Shown: in pieces, positions 9,343-18,996 of the stretch
Layout: each line of letters starts with the position of its first letter
How positions within the stretch are numbered: position 1 is the first letter of the stretch
Source of the DNA: Gemmatimonadota bacterium
Lineage (GTDB): Bacteria > Gemmatimonadota > Gemmatimonadetes > Gemmatimonadales > GWC2-71-9
Assembly: GCA_016874005.1 (NCBI GenBank)
Contig: VGVQ01000007.1
Location: 62,001-126,000 of the forward strand
Length of the DNA: 64,000 nt
Direction of reading: 5' to 3'
The notes under the pieces: model-generated
Told to the model about the DNA's origin: nothing
The model's database searches: none
What the model saw: the letters and a program-made list of their open reading frames with translations, nothing else
Made by a program: the position numbers and the translations under genes

Positions 9343-9585
9343 ATGGGGTTCATTTGGACGATCGTGATCGGGTTCGTCGTCGGGATCCTGGCCAAGGCCA
9401 TCGTGCCCGGCAAAGAGGGGGGCGGATTCATCGCTACCACCCTGCTCGGTATCGGCGGCGCATGGTTCGGGTCGTGGTTGTTCGGGCTGTTCGGCTTCGG
9501 ACGGGTCGGGTTCGTGGGTTCGGTTATCGGTGCCGTCCTGCTGCTCTACCTCTTCAAGTGGTTCTCGAAGCGCAACGCCAGCTGA
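9343..9585 (+). CDS. GlsB/YeaQ/YmgE family membrane protein (transglycosylase-associated protein)
   Basis: An 80-residue, three-helix, glycine-rich inner-membrane protein. The family fold is visible as IVIGFVVGILAKAIVPG, then GGGFIATTLLGIGGAWFGSWLF and FVGSVIGAVLLLYLFKW. Members are often stress-induced, but their biochemical role is unknown, and the family name transglycosylase-associated is historical. The ATG at 9343 follows a GAGGAGAG ribosome-binding site at about 9329-9336. A longer in-frame start at 9298 adds a non-hydrophobic leader not expected in the family. Confidence 0.9.
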   Translation: MGFIWTIVIGFVVGILAKAIVPGKEGGGFIATTLLGIGGAWFGSWLFGLFGFGRVGFVGSVIGAVLLLYLFKWFSKRNAS

Positions 9586-9645
9586 GGGAGTCCGGGGCGG
9601 GCAGATCCGGCGGGGCCCGCCCCGCGGTCGGGGCAACGCCGCCGA

Positions 9646-10164
9646 TCAGAGCGGCTTTTCGACCAGTTCCCGAACCGTCTGCTTGATCCCGTCGGAGAGG
9701 TGCTCTCCGTAGTGGAGCAGGAACACTCCCCGCGACCTCCGCGCCAGGATGAACCCAAGAAACGGCATGTCGGCCTTGGCGGCGTTGCATACCTTGCATG
9801 CCAGCACCAGGTTGTCCGATCGGTCGTAGGCGGTCTTGCCCTTGCGGGGCTGGACATGGTCCAGGGTAATGTCCTCGGCGGGGTAGCTGCCTCCGCAATA
9901 GGCGCACACCGGCCCGTGTCGCTCCATCAGGGTGTCCCGAAACCCCTGGTACGATTTGCTCCCGGTCCTGCGCAATGTCTCCGAGCTGCGGGCTTGGGTG
10001 CTGGCTCCGGCGCGTCGGCGCCGATTGGTTCTTGGCAAAGGAGGCGGTGTCCGATCGGGTAAGTGGTCCGGTAATCTAACCGGGCAGCCCCAAAGAAAGC
10101 CCAGGGGAGGCACTCCCACGCCCGTTCGCCCACTGTTATTCTTCCCCGTCCCGACACTCGCCAT
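9646..10164 (-). CDS. HNH endonuclease family protein
   Basis: The C-terminal ~95 residues form an HNH nuclease fold. CAYCGG and CKVC supply the zinc-binding cysteine pairs, and [11 protein letters not shown] supplies the catalytic DH of the beta-beta-alpha-metal motif, followed by [16 protein letters not shown]. Family members cut DNA in restriction, recombination or defence settings, and many are housekeeping genes of unknown role. The first ~65 residues of the long frame are Arg/Pro-rich and look unconserved, so the true start may be a TTG at 9975 or the ATG at 9927. The gene diverges from transketolase. No restriction-modification or phage partner is adjacent. Confidence 0.75.
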   Translation of the reverse strand: MASVGTGKNNSGRTGVGVPPLGFLWGCPVRLPDHLPDRTPPPLPRTNRRRRAGASTQARSSETLRRTGSKSYQGFRDTLMERHGPVCAYCGGSYPAEDITLDHVQPRKGKTAYDRSDNLVLACKVCNAAKADMPFLGFILARRSRGVFLLHYGEHLSDGIKQTVRELVEKPL

Positions 10165-10229
10165 TCCGCCTGCGTTTGCCTGAACCTTCGTCGTTGGAAG
10201 GGAGCGCGCTTCTGACGGTCACCGCCCCC

Positions 10230-12263
10230 ATGACCCGATCCATGCCATCCGCCGCCGAACCCGCGGGGTTCGAACCCACCGCGTGGACCGCCATCAACAC
10301 CATTCGCACCCTCGCGATGGACGCGGTCGAACAAGCCAACTCGGGACACCCCGGGACACCGATGGCCCTGGCGCCGGTGGCCTATGTCCTTTGGACCCGT
10401 CACCTCCGGCACGACCCGAGAACGCCCGACTGGTCCGATCGCGACCGCTTCGTGCTCTCCTGCGGCCACGCCTCGATGCTGCTGTACTCGATCCTCCACT
10501 TGACCGGGTACGACGTCTCGCTCGACGACATCGTCAACTTCCGGCAGTGGGGCTCCGCGACACCGGGCCACCCCGAGCGCGGCCACACCCCAGGCGTCGA
10601 AACCACGACCGGCCCGCTCGGCCAGGGCGTCGGCAATGCCGTCGGGATGGCGATGGCCGAGCGCTACCTTGCCGAACGGTTCAACCGGCCGGGGCACCAG
10701 GTCGTCGACCATCGAGTCTGGGCATTGGTTAGCGACGGCGACCTGATGGAAGGGGTTGCCAGCGAAGCCGCTTCGCTGGCGGGGCACCTTCGACTCGGCA
10801 AGCTCACCCTGATCTATGACGACAACCGAATCACCATCGACGGCACCACCGAGTTGAGTTTCTCCGAGGACGTTGGCCGCCGGTTCGAGGCCTACGGTTG
10901 GCGGGTGACCCGAGTGGACGACGGCAACGACCTCGCGGCGATCGACGCGGCCCTCCACGACGCTGGCAACCAGTCCGACCGCCCCAGCCTGGTGATTCTC
11001 CGGACCGTCATCGGCGACCCGGCACCCAAGAAGCGCAACACCCCGGAAGCGCACGGGGCCCCACTCGGGAAGGACGAGGTCGAACGCACCAAAGCCCTGC
11101 TGGAGTGGCCTCGAGATCCGTTTCACGTTCCCGACGCCGCCCGAGAAGACATGGGGCGGTGCCTGGCGCGCGGCGAGGCGCTCCACCGCGCCTGGCTCGA
11201 CACCAAGGCCGCCCACGAAACGGCGCATTCCGATCTTGCCGCCGAATTCGGCCGCTGGCTTTCGGATACCATTCCGGTCGACTGGGACCAGGTCTTGCCG
11301 GCCTTCGGGCCAACCGATTCGCTCGCGACACGCCAGGCATCAGGGACGGTGCTGAACGCCTTGGCCCGCGCCTACCCTTCGCTGATTGGCGGGTCGGCCG
11401 ACCTCGCCGGAAGCACCGGCGTGGCCATCAAGGGAGCCACGACCTTCAGCGGCGCCGGCTCGGGACAAAGTGTGGCCTGGGGTATTCGGGAGCACGCCAT
11501 GGCCGCCGCGATGAACGGGATGGCGGCCCACGGTGGCGTGCGGCCGTTCGGGAGCACCTTCCTGGTGTTCGCCGACTACATGAAGCCTTCGATCCGGCTC
11601 GCCGCCTTGATGCACCTGCCCGTGATCTACGTCTTCACCCACGACTCGATCGGTGTCGGTGAGGACGGCCCGACCCACCAGCCCATCGAGCACCTGGCCA
11701 TGCTTCGGGGCATTCCCAACATGGTGGTGATCCGCCCCGGCAGCCCGGCGGAGACGGCCCAGGCCTGGCGAGCGGCGCTGGAACGGCACGACGGTCCCAC
11801 CGCCCTCATACTCACCCGCCAGAAGCTCCCGCCGGTCGACCACTCCCGGCACTCCGCGGCGGGGTTGCTCCGTGGCGGCTACGTCGTCTTCGAGCCCGCG
11901 GGGCCTCCCGAGGCTCTCGTACTGGCGAATGGTTCCGAACTGGCGGTTGCCATCGCGGCCGCGACTCGGTTGTCGGACAGCGGTCTCCCTACCCGGGTCG
12001 TGTCGCTCTCCTCTTGGGAGCGGTTCCGATCGCAACCGCCGTCGTACCGCGACGCGATCTTGCCCCCGGCGCTCCGGGCTCGGGTCTCGATCGAGGCCGC
12101 GGCCACCTTCGGCTGGCAGGCATGGCTCACCGATCGCGGTGAAGCGATCGGGATCGATCACTTCGGTGCCTCGGCGCCCGGCGATCGTTTGTTCGCCGAG
12201 TTCGGGATTACCGCCGAGCACGTCGTCGACGCGGTTCGCCGCGTCCACCAACGGAGCGACTGA
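10230..12263 (+). CDS. tkt: Transketolase
   Basis: Thiamine-diphosphate enzyme of the non-oxidative pentose phosphate pathway that moves two-carbon ketol units between sugar phosphates. The 677-residue length is typical. Motifs in order: [42 protein letters not shown] (the GDG...N cofactor site), [16 protein letters not shown] with the catalytic Glu, and [15 protein letters not shown]. The start at 10230 lies within [11 protein letters not shown]. An upstream in-frame start at 10176 would add 18 unconserved residues. The stop is 3 bases before the transaldolase start, so the two consecutive pathway enzymes are co-expressed. Confidence 0.96.
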   Translation: MTRSMPSAAEPAGFEPTAWTAINTIRTLAMDAVEQANSGHPGTPMALAPVAYVLWTRHLRHDPRTPDWSDRDRFVLSCGHASMLLYSILHLTGYDVSLDDIVNFRQWGSATPGHPERGHTPGVETTTGPLGQGVGNAVGMAMAERYLAERFNRPGHQVVDHRVWALVSDGDLMEGVASEAASLAGHLRLGKLTLIYDDNRITIDGTTELSFSEDVGRRFEAYGWRVTRVDDGNDLAAIDAALHDAGNQSDRPSLVILRTVIGDPAPKKRNTPEAHGAPLGKDEVERTKALLEWPRDPFHVPDAAREDMGRCLARGEALHRAWLDTKAAHETAHSDLAAEFGRWLSDTIPVDWDQVLPAFGPTDSLATRQASGTVLNALARAYPSLIGGSADLAGSTGVAIKGATTFSGAGSGQSVAWGIREHAMAAAMNGMAAHGGVRPFGSTFLVFADYMKPSIRLAALMHLPVIYVFTHDSIGVGEDGPTHQPIEHLAMLRGIPNMVVIRPGSPAETAQAWRAALERHDGPTALILTRQKLPPVDHSRHSAAGLLRGGYVVFEPAGPPEALVLANGSELAVAIAAATRLSDSGLPTRVVSLSSWERFRSQPPSYRDAILPPALRARVSIEAAATFGWQAWLTDRGEAIGIDHFGASAPGDRLFAEFGITAEHVVDAVRRVHQRSD

Positions 12264-12266
12264 CCC

Positions 12267-13367
12267 ATGTCCAATCCCCTGGTCGGCTTGGGCCAGCTGG
12301 GCCAAAGCCCATGGTATGACTTCATCACCCGTGAGCTGATTCGCTCCGGAACGCTGGCCCGGCTGATCGCCGATGACGGTCTCCTCGGCATGACCTCGAA
12401 CCCGACCATCTTCGAGAAGGCAATCGCCTCGAGCGGCGATTACGACGACGATATCCGGACCCAAGCCGCGGCCGGGCTGGACGCCAAGGGGATCTTCGAG
12501 ACGCTCGCGGTCAAGGACGTTCAAGCCGCCTGCGACGTGTTCCAACCGGTGTTCGTGGCCACCAAGGGCCGCGACGGCCACGTCTCGCTCGAGGTGTCAC
12601 CGGCCCTGGCCCACGACGGCCCGGCCACGGCCGCGGAGGCCAAACGGTTGTGGGCCGCGGTGAACCGGCCCAACGCGATGATCAAGATCCCCGGCACCGT
12701 GGCCGGTCTTCCCGCGATCACCGACTGCATCGCCGCGGGCATCAACGTCAACGTGACGCTGTTGTTCTCGGTCGACCGCTATCGCCTCGTCATCGACGCC
12801 TACGCCCTGGGGTTGGAGAAACGCCTCGCCGAGGGGCTGCCAGTCGACGGGATCGCCTCGGTCGCGAGTTTCTTCGTCAGTCGAGTCGACGGGCGAATCG
12901 ACCCGATGCTCGATGCCCAGGGCGACCCCGATCGGATCCGCGGCACCATCGCCATCGCCAACGCCGCGGCGGCCTACCGGGCGTTCCGAGAGACGATCGC
13001 GACACCCCGTTGGGCCGCCCTCGCCGCCCGCGGGGCCGCCCGCCAGCGGCCGCTGTGGGCCTCGACCAGCACCAAGGACCCCAAGTACCCCGACACTTAC
13101 TACGTCGAGGCCCTGGTGGGGCCCGACACCGTCAACACCCTGCCGCCCGAGACCTTCGCCGCCTACCGGGATCACGGTAATCCCGCGATCAGAATCGACC
13201 AGGCCGTCGCGGAGTTTCCCGCCCGGCTCGCCGCGTTGGCGAAACACGGGATCGATCTTCGGGCCGTGACGGATTTCCTGGAAACCGACGGCGTCGCCAA
13301 ATTCGCGGCCTCCTTCGATTCGCTCCTTGCCGGGATCGATGCCAAGGCGGGAGCGTTGACTCGGTAA
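12267..13367 (+). CDS. tal: Transaldolase
   Basis: Transfers a dihydroxyacetone unit from sedoheptulose-7-phosphate to glyceraldehyde-3-phosphate. The 366-residue length and sequence match the long transaldolase subfamily found in actinobacteria and cyanobacteria rather than E. coli TalB. Visible segments are GMTSNPTIFEKAIA near the N-terminus, INVNVTLLFSVDRY, ASVASFFVSRVDGRID, and RPLWASTSTKDPKYPDTYYV carrying the Schiff-base lysine region. It follows transketolase by 3 bases and precedes the symporter by 5 bases, so all three genes probably form one operon. Confidence 0.95.
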   Translation: MSNPLVGLGQLGQSPWYDFITRELIRSGTLARLIADDGLLGMTSNPTIFEKAIASSGDYDDDIRTQAAAGLDAKGIFETLAVKDVQAACDVFQPVFVATKGRDGHVSLEVSPALAHDGPATAAEAKRLWAAVNRPNAMIKIPGTVAGLPAITDCIAAGINVNVTLLFSVDRYRLVIDAYALGLEKRLAEGLPVDGIASVASFFVSRVDGRIDPMLDAQGDPDRIRGTIAIANAAAAYRAFRETIATPRWAALAARGAARQRPLWASTSTKDPKYPDTYYVEALVGPDTVNTLPPETFAAYRDHGNPAIRIDQAVAEFPARLAALAKHGIDLRAVTDFLETDGVAKFAASFDSLLAGIDAKAGALTR

Positions 13368-13372
13368 CCGCC

Positions 13373-14647
13373 ATGATTCCGGCTCTTCGTCGGCTCAACC
13401 TCACCCATTGGATCCTGATCGGCACGGCGGTCGGGGTCGTCGTCGGCTACCTCGACTTCGCGGTGTGGAAAGAAACCGATCTCGCGGACACGGTGCGCCC
13501 GTTCAGCAACATCTTCATCCGGATGATCAAATCCATCGTGGCGCCGCTCCTGTTCGCCACCCTGGTCGTGGGTATTGCGGGCCATGGCGACGACCTCAAG
13601 AAGGTCGGTCGCCTGGCGTTGCGGTCCATCATCTACTTCGAGGTGGTCACCACCGTCGCGCTTTTCGTCGGGCTCGCCGCCGTCAATCTGGTCCGGCCCG
13701 GCGACGGCGTGACCCTGTCCGGTTCCGCCTCCGAGGCCTCCCAGTTCGCCAACAACCAGCCGACCCTGTCGAGTGTACTGGAGCAAACGGTTCCGGCCAG
13801 CATCGTCGACGCGATGGCCAAGAACGAGACGCTGCAGATCGTCTTTTTCGCCATCCTGTTCGCGATCGGGCTCGTCCAGGTCAAGGGCCGCCCGAAAGAA
13901 TTCATGCTCGAGGCCCTCGAGAGCCTGAGCCAGGTGATGTTCAAATTCACCGGGCTGGTGATGAAGTATGCCCCGATCGGAATCGCCGCCGCGATGGCGG
14001 TGACGGTGGGGAAGAACGGCCTCGGCGTGCTGCTGAGCCTCGGGAAGCTGGTGGCGACGCTCTATGGCGCGCTGGTGGTCTTCGTGGTGATCGCCCTGGT
14101 GCCGGTGGCCATCCTGGCCCGAATCGACCTGCGGCGGTTCTGGAAGTGGACCAAGGAGCCGTGGCTGGTCGCGTTCACCACCGCCTCGTCTGAGGCGGCC
14201 CTGCCGATGGCGCTCGAAAACATGGAGAAGTTCGGGGTGCCCCGCCGGGTCGCCTCGTTCGTCCTGCCCACCGGGTATTCGTTCAACCTCGATGGCTCGA
14301 CGCTCTACCTGGCGTTGGCGTCGGTCTTCGTGGCCCAGATGGCGGGCGTCGAGCTGACCTTGGGCACCCAACTCTTGATGATGCTGACCTTGATGCTGAC
14401 GAGTAAAGGCGTCGCGGCCGTGCCCCGCGCCGCGCTCGTCATCCTCTCCGGAACCCTGACCCAGTTCGGGCTTCCGCTCGAGGGCATCGCCGTGATTCTC
14501 GGGGTCGACGCCTTCATGGACATGGCCAGGACGTCGGTCAACCTGCTCGGTAACTGCCTCGCCTCCGCGGTGATGGCTCGCTGGGAGGGCGAACTCACCA
14601 ACCCGGAGGCGGCGGAGGGGGCGGGGGCGGAGGTGGTTGAGTCGTAA
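13373..14647 (+). CDS. Dicarboxylate/amino acid:cation symporter (DAACS/SLC1 family)
   Basis: A 424-residue inner-membrane protein with about eight transmembrane helices that imports acidic amino acids or C4-dicarboxylates with H+ or Na+. Family signatures are present: the serine-containing re-entrant loop FTTASSEAALPMALENMEKF, GYSFNLDGSTLYLALASVF, GVAAVPRAALVILSGTL, and the C-terminal DAFMDMARTSVNLLGN. Sequence alone does not separate glutamate from succinate/fumarate as substrate. The 3' end overlaps the convergent plug-like gene by 53 bases, so the Glu/Ala-rich C-terminus lies antisense to that gene's polyproline tail. Confidence 0.93.
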   Translation: MIPALRRLNLTHWILIGTAVGVVVGYLDFAVWKETDLADTVRPFSNIFIRMIKSIVAPLLFATLVVGIAGHGDDLKKVGRLALRSIIYFEVVTTVALFVGLAAVNLVRPGDGVTLSGSASEASQFANNQPTLSSVLEQTVPASIVDAMAKNETLQIVFFAILFAIGLVQVKGRPKEFMLEALESLSQVMFKFTGLVMKYAPIGIAAAMAVTVGKNGLGVLLSLGKLVATLYGALVVFVVIALVPVAILARIDLRRFWKWTKEPWLVAFTTASSEAALPMALENMEKFGVPRRVASFVLPTGYSFNLDGSTLYLALASVFVAQMAGVELTLGTQLLMMLTLMLTSKGVAAVPRAALVILSGTLTQFGLPLEGIAVILGVDAFMDMARTSVNLLGNCLASAVMARWEGELTNPEAAEGAGAEVVES

Positions 14648-15443
14648 CCGGAGGATCGGTGGTCGACTGCACCTTGACCGACACCGTGTCTACCTTGGGC
14701 TTCTTCTCTTTGGGCCGCCGCGGCGGTGGCGGGCGGGTCCACAAGGCGATTACCCCGCAACGGGCCTGGGCGCTTTCGAGTTCGGGAGGGGTCTCGGCCG
14801 GGCCGGAGTAGATCTCGATCCCCTCGATCTCCGCGACCGGCGTAAGCCACGCCACAGCCGGGTCCGCCGGAATGCCATCCATGAAATAGGCTGGTGAACA
14901 CCCCCGCGGTGCTCGCGCCATCCGGGCCACGCAGACGTTGGCCCCCCGGCACTCGATTCGAACGCCGGCCACCATCCTCAAGGCGTCCGGAATCGTGGCG
15001 CTGTGCCGCTCTTCGAGCAGGGCCCGACCGATGTAGCGGCCCCGTCCCTCGGATTTGCGCCGGATCCAATCCGCCGGGCCATGATTCGCCCGCTCCTCCA
15101 CGCTCAACTCCGGGAGACTCACGGCTTCGGCCACCGCCTCGAATTCGATGTCGAGGGTTTCCCGCGGCTTGAGCTCGAGCGGCGACGTCATGGTCGAGTA
15201 TCCGATCGCGGAAGCCTGGATCAGATACTTGCCGGGATCGAGGTCCGCGAAGTGAAAGGCGCCGTTCGACCCCGTGGTCCGGGCATGGGTGGTGCCGACG
15301 AGATTGATCCTGGCTCCATGGACCGGGACTCGCTCGCCGTTGTTCACCGCAACGATGGTCCCGCGGATCGCTCCCGCCCGTTCTTGCGCCGGGGCAGATT
15401 GGACGACGACGAGCCCAGCGATCATTACCACTTCACGAATCAT
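14595..15443 (-). CDS. CarboxypepD_reg-like / TonB-plug-like short protein, copy 2
   Basis: A 282-residue exported protein with a signal peptide (VMIAGLVVVQSAPAQ). It has a carboxypeptidase regulatory-like beta-sandwich (IRGTIVAVNNGE ... GKYLIQASAIGY, about residues 25-105) and then a plug-like segment with PDALRMVAGVRIECRG, PAYFMDGIPADP, IEGIEIYSGPAETPPEL and RCGVIALWTR. No beta-barrel follows, so it is not a full TonB-dependent receptor. It ends in a run of prolines. ATG 15443 follows a GAGGGAGG ribosome-binding site and overlaps the upstream paralogue stop by 4 bases, indicating coupled translation. The function is unknown; it may be a surface or periplasmic ligand-binding protein. Confidence 0.85.
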   Translation of the reverse strand: MIREVVMIAGLVVVQSAPAQERAGAIRGTIVAVNNGERVPVHGARINLVGTTHARTTGSNGAFHFADLDPGKYLIQASAIGYSTMTSPLELKPRETLDIEFEAVAEAVSLPELSVEERANHGPADWIRRKSEGRGRYIGRALLEERHSATIPDALRMVAGVRIECRGANVCVARMARAPRGCSPAYFMDGIPADPAVAWLTPVAEIEGIEIYSGPAETPPELESAQARCGVIALWTRPPPPRRPKEKKPKVDTVSVKVQSTTDPPVTTQPPPPPPPPPPPGW

Positions 15444-16192
15444 GGCATCCTCCCTCGTCGCGTCCACAAAGCGATCACACCGCCGCAGCGAGCCGTTTCG
15501 TTGTTCAGCTCCGGAGGTACCTCGGCCGGCCCGGTATAGACCTCGATCCCCTGGATGTCGTTGGCCGGCGTGTTCTCGAGCACCGTCAACGAGGTCTCTT
15601 GATTGTCGACGTAGATCGCCGGGGCGCAGCTCTGTAATCCACGGGACAGCATCAGCCGGCAGGTGTGGCCCCGGCACTCGCTTCGGACCCCGGGCAGGAA
15701 CCGGATCATGTCCACGATCCGGTGCGGGTTACGCTGGACGATCTGTTCCCGGGTGATGTAGCGCCCGGTCCCCAGCGCCATCCGTCGCTCGAACGTCGAG
15801 AGGGCCCGGGCCGGTTCAGGCAACGGCTCACCCTCGACAAAGATCGTCGGGAGGATTTGCCCGGCCGCGTCGGTCCGGAACTCGACTTCCTTGGTTTCGC
15901 CACCGTTCACCGTGATCAACGCGCTCATCGGGGTGAACCCGATGACCCGCGCCTCGACCTGGTAGGACCCGGCCTTGAGATCGGCAAACGCGAATCGCCC
16001 GAGCGAGTCGGTGGCGATGGTTCTGCGGAGGCTCAACATGGTGATCCGAACGCCTGGCCAGGGAGTCGCGTCGACGCTGGTAACGACCCGCCCCTGAATC
16101 ACCGCGGTCTTCGACTGTCCCAACGCGGCCGGCGTCCGAACAAACGACGGCAGGACAACCAAAACGGCAACCGACAATCCTGCCACCCGCAT
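15440..16192 (-). CDS. CarboxypepD_reg-like / TonB-plug-like short protein, copy 1
   Basis: A 250-residue paralogue of the next gene with the same order: signal peptide (LSVAVLVVLPSFVRTPAALG), carboxypeptidase regulatory-like domain (IQGRVVTSVDATPWPGVRIT to SYQVEARVIGFTPM), and a plug-like region with VDMIRFLPGVRSECRGHTCR, CAPAIYVDNQ, IQGIEVYTGPAEVPPEL and RCGGVIALWTR. The cysteines of ECRG, the following Cys, the CxPA Cys and the RCG Cys are shared by both copies, suggesting two disulfides. No barrel domain is present. The tandem arrangement indicates local duplication. tRNA-Cys lies 28 bases upstream on the same strand. Confidence 0.85.
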   Translation of the reverse strand: MRVAGLSVAVLVVLPSFVRTPAALGQSKTAVIQGRVVTSVDATPWPGVRITMLSLRRTIATDSLGRFAFADLKAGSYQVEARVIGFTPMSALITVNGGETKEVEFRTDAAGQILPTIFVEGEPLPEPARALSTFERRMALGTGRYITREQIVQRNPHRIVDMIRFLPGVRSECRGHTCRLMLSRGLQSCAPAIYVDNQETSLTVLENTPANDIQGIEVYTGPAEVPPELNNETARCGGVIALWTRRGRMP

Positions 16193-16219
16193 TCGAACTC
16201 CCCCTCATCTGGGGGTGAG

Positions 16220-16291
<72 letters not shown>

Positions 16292-16408
16292 GGAGGCCGG
16301 AAAGTGGGTGGGGCACCGGGTTCCCGCAAGGGAATCGGCTTGGGGCCGCGGGTCCCTACGCCGAGGAGACCGTGAAGGGTTCCTCTGTTGCAACTTGCAC
16401 CGCGACGG

Positions 16409-18979
16409 CTACCTCATCGAGGGTCCGATCAGGACGGCATTCGCGAACAAGGGCAACAGTCCGCGCCAGAGGTCGCGGAAATTGGGGTCGCCCGCGAAGG
16501 CAACGACTCGGCCGCGACCCACGGTTTCGGTCCATAGGAAAGGAGAGTCAGCCCAGCGAGCCGGAGTCTCCGGCCAGAAGTATCCCGAGAGCCGGAGTTG
16601 GCCGGCGGGCGCGTAGCGAACCGCGGCCTCGCCGGGCGCCACGTTTCGGGGCGCGGTGAGCACGCTGCTGCCGTTGGCCATCACCGCCAGATCGCCCCGG
16701 ATCCCCGCCAGGAGGGGCGATAAGGTGTCGATCACCGTCCGGGCAATCGCGCCGGGGACACTCGCCGGGAGGGCCGCCCGACCCGCGTTGTCCGCGCTGT
16801 CGACCCTGAGGCGGAGCCTGCTCAACCCGGTTCGCTCCGAGGCGAGCCACCCGGTCGCCCCCTCGATGGTGATCAAGGTTCCCCCGTTGCGTACCCAGCC
16901 AGCCAGCCGGTCACGGCCCGGGTCGCCAAGGGCCCGGTCGAACGCGGAGGCCGGCAGACTCGGGAGCACCAGCACGTCGAATTGGTCGAGCGCGCCGTTG
17001 GCAACCGCCCCGGCGTCGATTGGGGTCACCGGGTACTTGATCCGCTGCTCGAGGGCAAAGCGGGCGAAGCCGAACGAATTGCCGCCAACCGGCGCGCCTC
17101 CCAGCAAGGCAACCCGGGGTGGGCGAAGGTAGATCACGCTATTGCTGCCCAGATCGGTGCCGGCGTCGACCGCGGCGGTAGCGAGCGGGGTGACCTTGGC
17201 GCCGCTGACCGTGGCGGCTCGACTGACCGCTTCGTGGACCTGCTCGGGGTTGGAGCCGATTCGGACCAGAAAAGCTCCCCGCGGAAATTCCACCCCGCTC
17301 ACCGAGAACGCCTTCGGGGCGAACCAGACCCGCACGCCCTCGGACAAGAGCGAGGCCAACATCACCAGGCTTGCCTCGGACCCCGGCGCGAACCCGTACG
17401 CCGACCGAGCCCGGCCGATCGAGGAGGGGGGCGAGGTGATCCACCCGACCGGCTGGCGGCCGGCCGGCGCTGCCGCGGTGGTCCAGGCCCGGACCCGGTG
17501 GGTCATCGGAAGTGACCAGGCGGTCAGGTCGTAGAATCGATCGGGTTGTCCGGTTCGGCGACTCTCGAGTTCCTGGTGGATGAAGCTCGAATCGAGTTGG
17601 GCATCCGCCTCGAGGAGGGCCTTTGCCAGCCGTCCCTGTGGCTGCGCCAGGTCGACGAGGTAGCTGCCAGCGGCGATCCGGGTCGGGCGGGCCCCGCCGT
17701 CGCCGTGGCCGGTGGCGAGCAGGGTTTGATCCTGACCGACCCGCTCGACCACGATCCCGTTGCCCGCCAGCCGTTGGACCAGGGTGTCGGCCCGCCCGTC
17801 CGGGTCGCGCTCCAGCAACACGAAACGAGCGGCGAGCCGGGCTCCCTCCGACACGGCGGTCTGCCGGAACGTCAGGTAGTCCCGGACCCGCTCGCGGGCC
17901 CGGAGCGCCGAAGTCACCACGGTAGCCCACGCCGCGGTATAGTGATGGTGGGCCGCCTGGCGCAGGGTCAAGATCGTTCCATCCAGCCGCTGGTAGGCAC
18001 CCCCGCCGCTCGAGGCCTGTTCGTAGGTCATCCCGATCGCGCCGTTGAGGATCGGCCAAGACACCCCGTACCCGGGGTAGAACTCGTCGTACCCTTCGCG
18101 CCGGAAGTAGGACCAGCCGTGCCGATCGAACGCGGCCGCGTTGCTGGCCGCGAAGATGTCCCACCACTTGAGAATGGTGCCGTGGACGTTCTTGTTGATC
18201 GGCTCCATCGGCGGCGCGAAGAAGTAGCTCGCCTCCGGTCCCTGTTCGTGCAGGTCCACCGCCACGTGAGGCCACCATCGCAAGAAGGTCGCCACCCGCC
18301 CGCGGCTCTCGGGATGGCTCCTGAGGAACCAGTCGCGGTTGAGATCGAAGTGGTAGTGACTGGTCCGCGCCCCGGGCCAGGTTCCCGACTGGATCATGGC
18401 CTGAGGATGGGTCGGCGGGCCGAATGCTCCGCGCATCCTGGCCACGTCCTGGGCGTGGCGCTCGTGGCCGTCCGGATTCTGGACCGGGTCGATCAAGACC
18501 ACGGTACTATCGAGGATCATTGCGGTGGTATCGTCCTGCCCGGCCGCGAGCTGATAGAGCAACCCGATGGCCGCCTCGACCCCCGACGCTTCGTTGCCAT
18601 GGACGGAATAGCCGAGCCAGACGATGGCCGGGAGCCGCGCGGCAACCGCCTCGTTACCCTCGGCGAGCGCGGCGGCATCCTGGCGGATCGACTCCAACCG
18701 CGCCTGGTTTCGTTCGCTGGTGGCGATGACCAGCATCACTTCGCGACCCTCGAAGGTCGTCGCCACGGTATCGAGACGAATCCGTTTCGACGTCGCGGCG
18801 AGCCGGTCGAGGTACCGCATCAGCAGGTGGTGCGGCGTGAACCGCTCCCCGACCTCGTAGCCCAGTACCGCCCGCGGTACCGGCACCGCCGGGTCGTACC
18901 GGCCGCCAACGTTGAACGAGTGCTGGGCAGCCAGGGTCGGGACCCAGGCCGCGACCAGCATCAGCGGAATTGGGCGCAC
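16409..18979 (-). CDS. Secreted M14-family zinc carboxypeptidase
   Basis: An 856-residue exported metallopeptidase. The N-terminus is a signal peptide (PLMLVAAWVPTLAA). The M14 catalytic domain has the zinc pair HGNE (His127, Glu130) in GYSVHGNEASGVEAA, then DPVQNPDGHERH, HFDLNRDWFL and VDLHEQGPEASYFF. After residue about 400 is a long region with a glutamine-amidotransferase-like fold (DVLVLPSLPASAF, WVRNGGTLITIEGATGWL), common in large bacterial M14 proteins. GTG 18979 was chosen for its GGAG ribosome-binding site 5 bases upstream; a GTG at 18985 is possible. It is the last gene of a minus-strand envelope run, 17 bases after the preceding gene. Confidence 0.9.
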   Translation of the reverse strand: MRPIPLMLVAAWVPTLAAQHSFNVGGRYDPAVPVPRAVLGYEVGERFTPHHLLMRYLDRLAATSKRIRLDTVATTFEGREVMLVIATSERNQARLESIRQDAAALAEGNEAVAARLPAIVWLGYSVHGNEASGVEAAIGLLYQLAAGQDDTTAMILDSTVVLIDPVQNPDGHERHAQDVARMRGAFGPPTHPQAMIQSGTWPGARTSHYHFDLNRDWFLRSHPESRGRVATFLRWWPHVAVDLHEQGPEASYFFAPPMEPINKNVHGTILKWWDIFAASNAAAFDRHGWSYFRREGYDEFYPGYGVSWPILNGAIGMTYEQASSGGGAYQRLDGTILTLRQAAHHHYTAAWATVVTSALRARERVRDYLTFRQTAVSEGARLAARFVLLERDPDGRADTLVQRLAGNGIVVERVGQDQTLLATGHGDGGARPTRIAAGSYLVDLAQPQGRLAKALLEADAQLDSSFIHQELESRRTGQPDRFYDLTAWSLPMTHRVRAWTTAAAPAGRQPVGWITSPPSSIGRARSAYGFAPGSEASLVMLASLLSEGVRVWFAPKAFSVSGVEFPRGAFLVRIGSNPEQVHEAVSRAATVSGAKVTPLATAAVDAGTDLGSNSVIYLRPPRVALLGGAPVGGNSFGFARFALEQRIKYPVTPIDAGAVANGALDQFDVLVLPSLPASAFDRALGDPGRDRLAGWVRNGGTLITIEGATGWLASERTGLSRLRLRVDSADNAGRAALPASVPGAIARTVIDTLSPLLAGIRGDLAVMANGSSVLTAPRNVAPGEAAVRYAPAGQLRLSGYFWPETPARWADSPFLWTETVGRGRVVAFAGDPNFRDLWRGLLPLFANAVLIGPSMR

Positions 18980-18996
18980 GATCACTCCAGGAGGAT

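Noticed and set aside
9646-10164. HNH gene as part of a defence system
   Set aside because: Its neighbours are a membrane protein and central carbon genes; no methyltransferase, helicase or other defence partner is adjacent.
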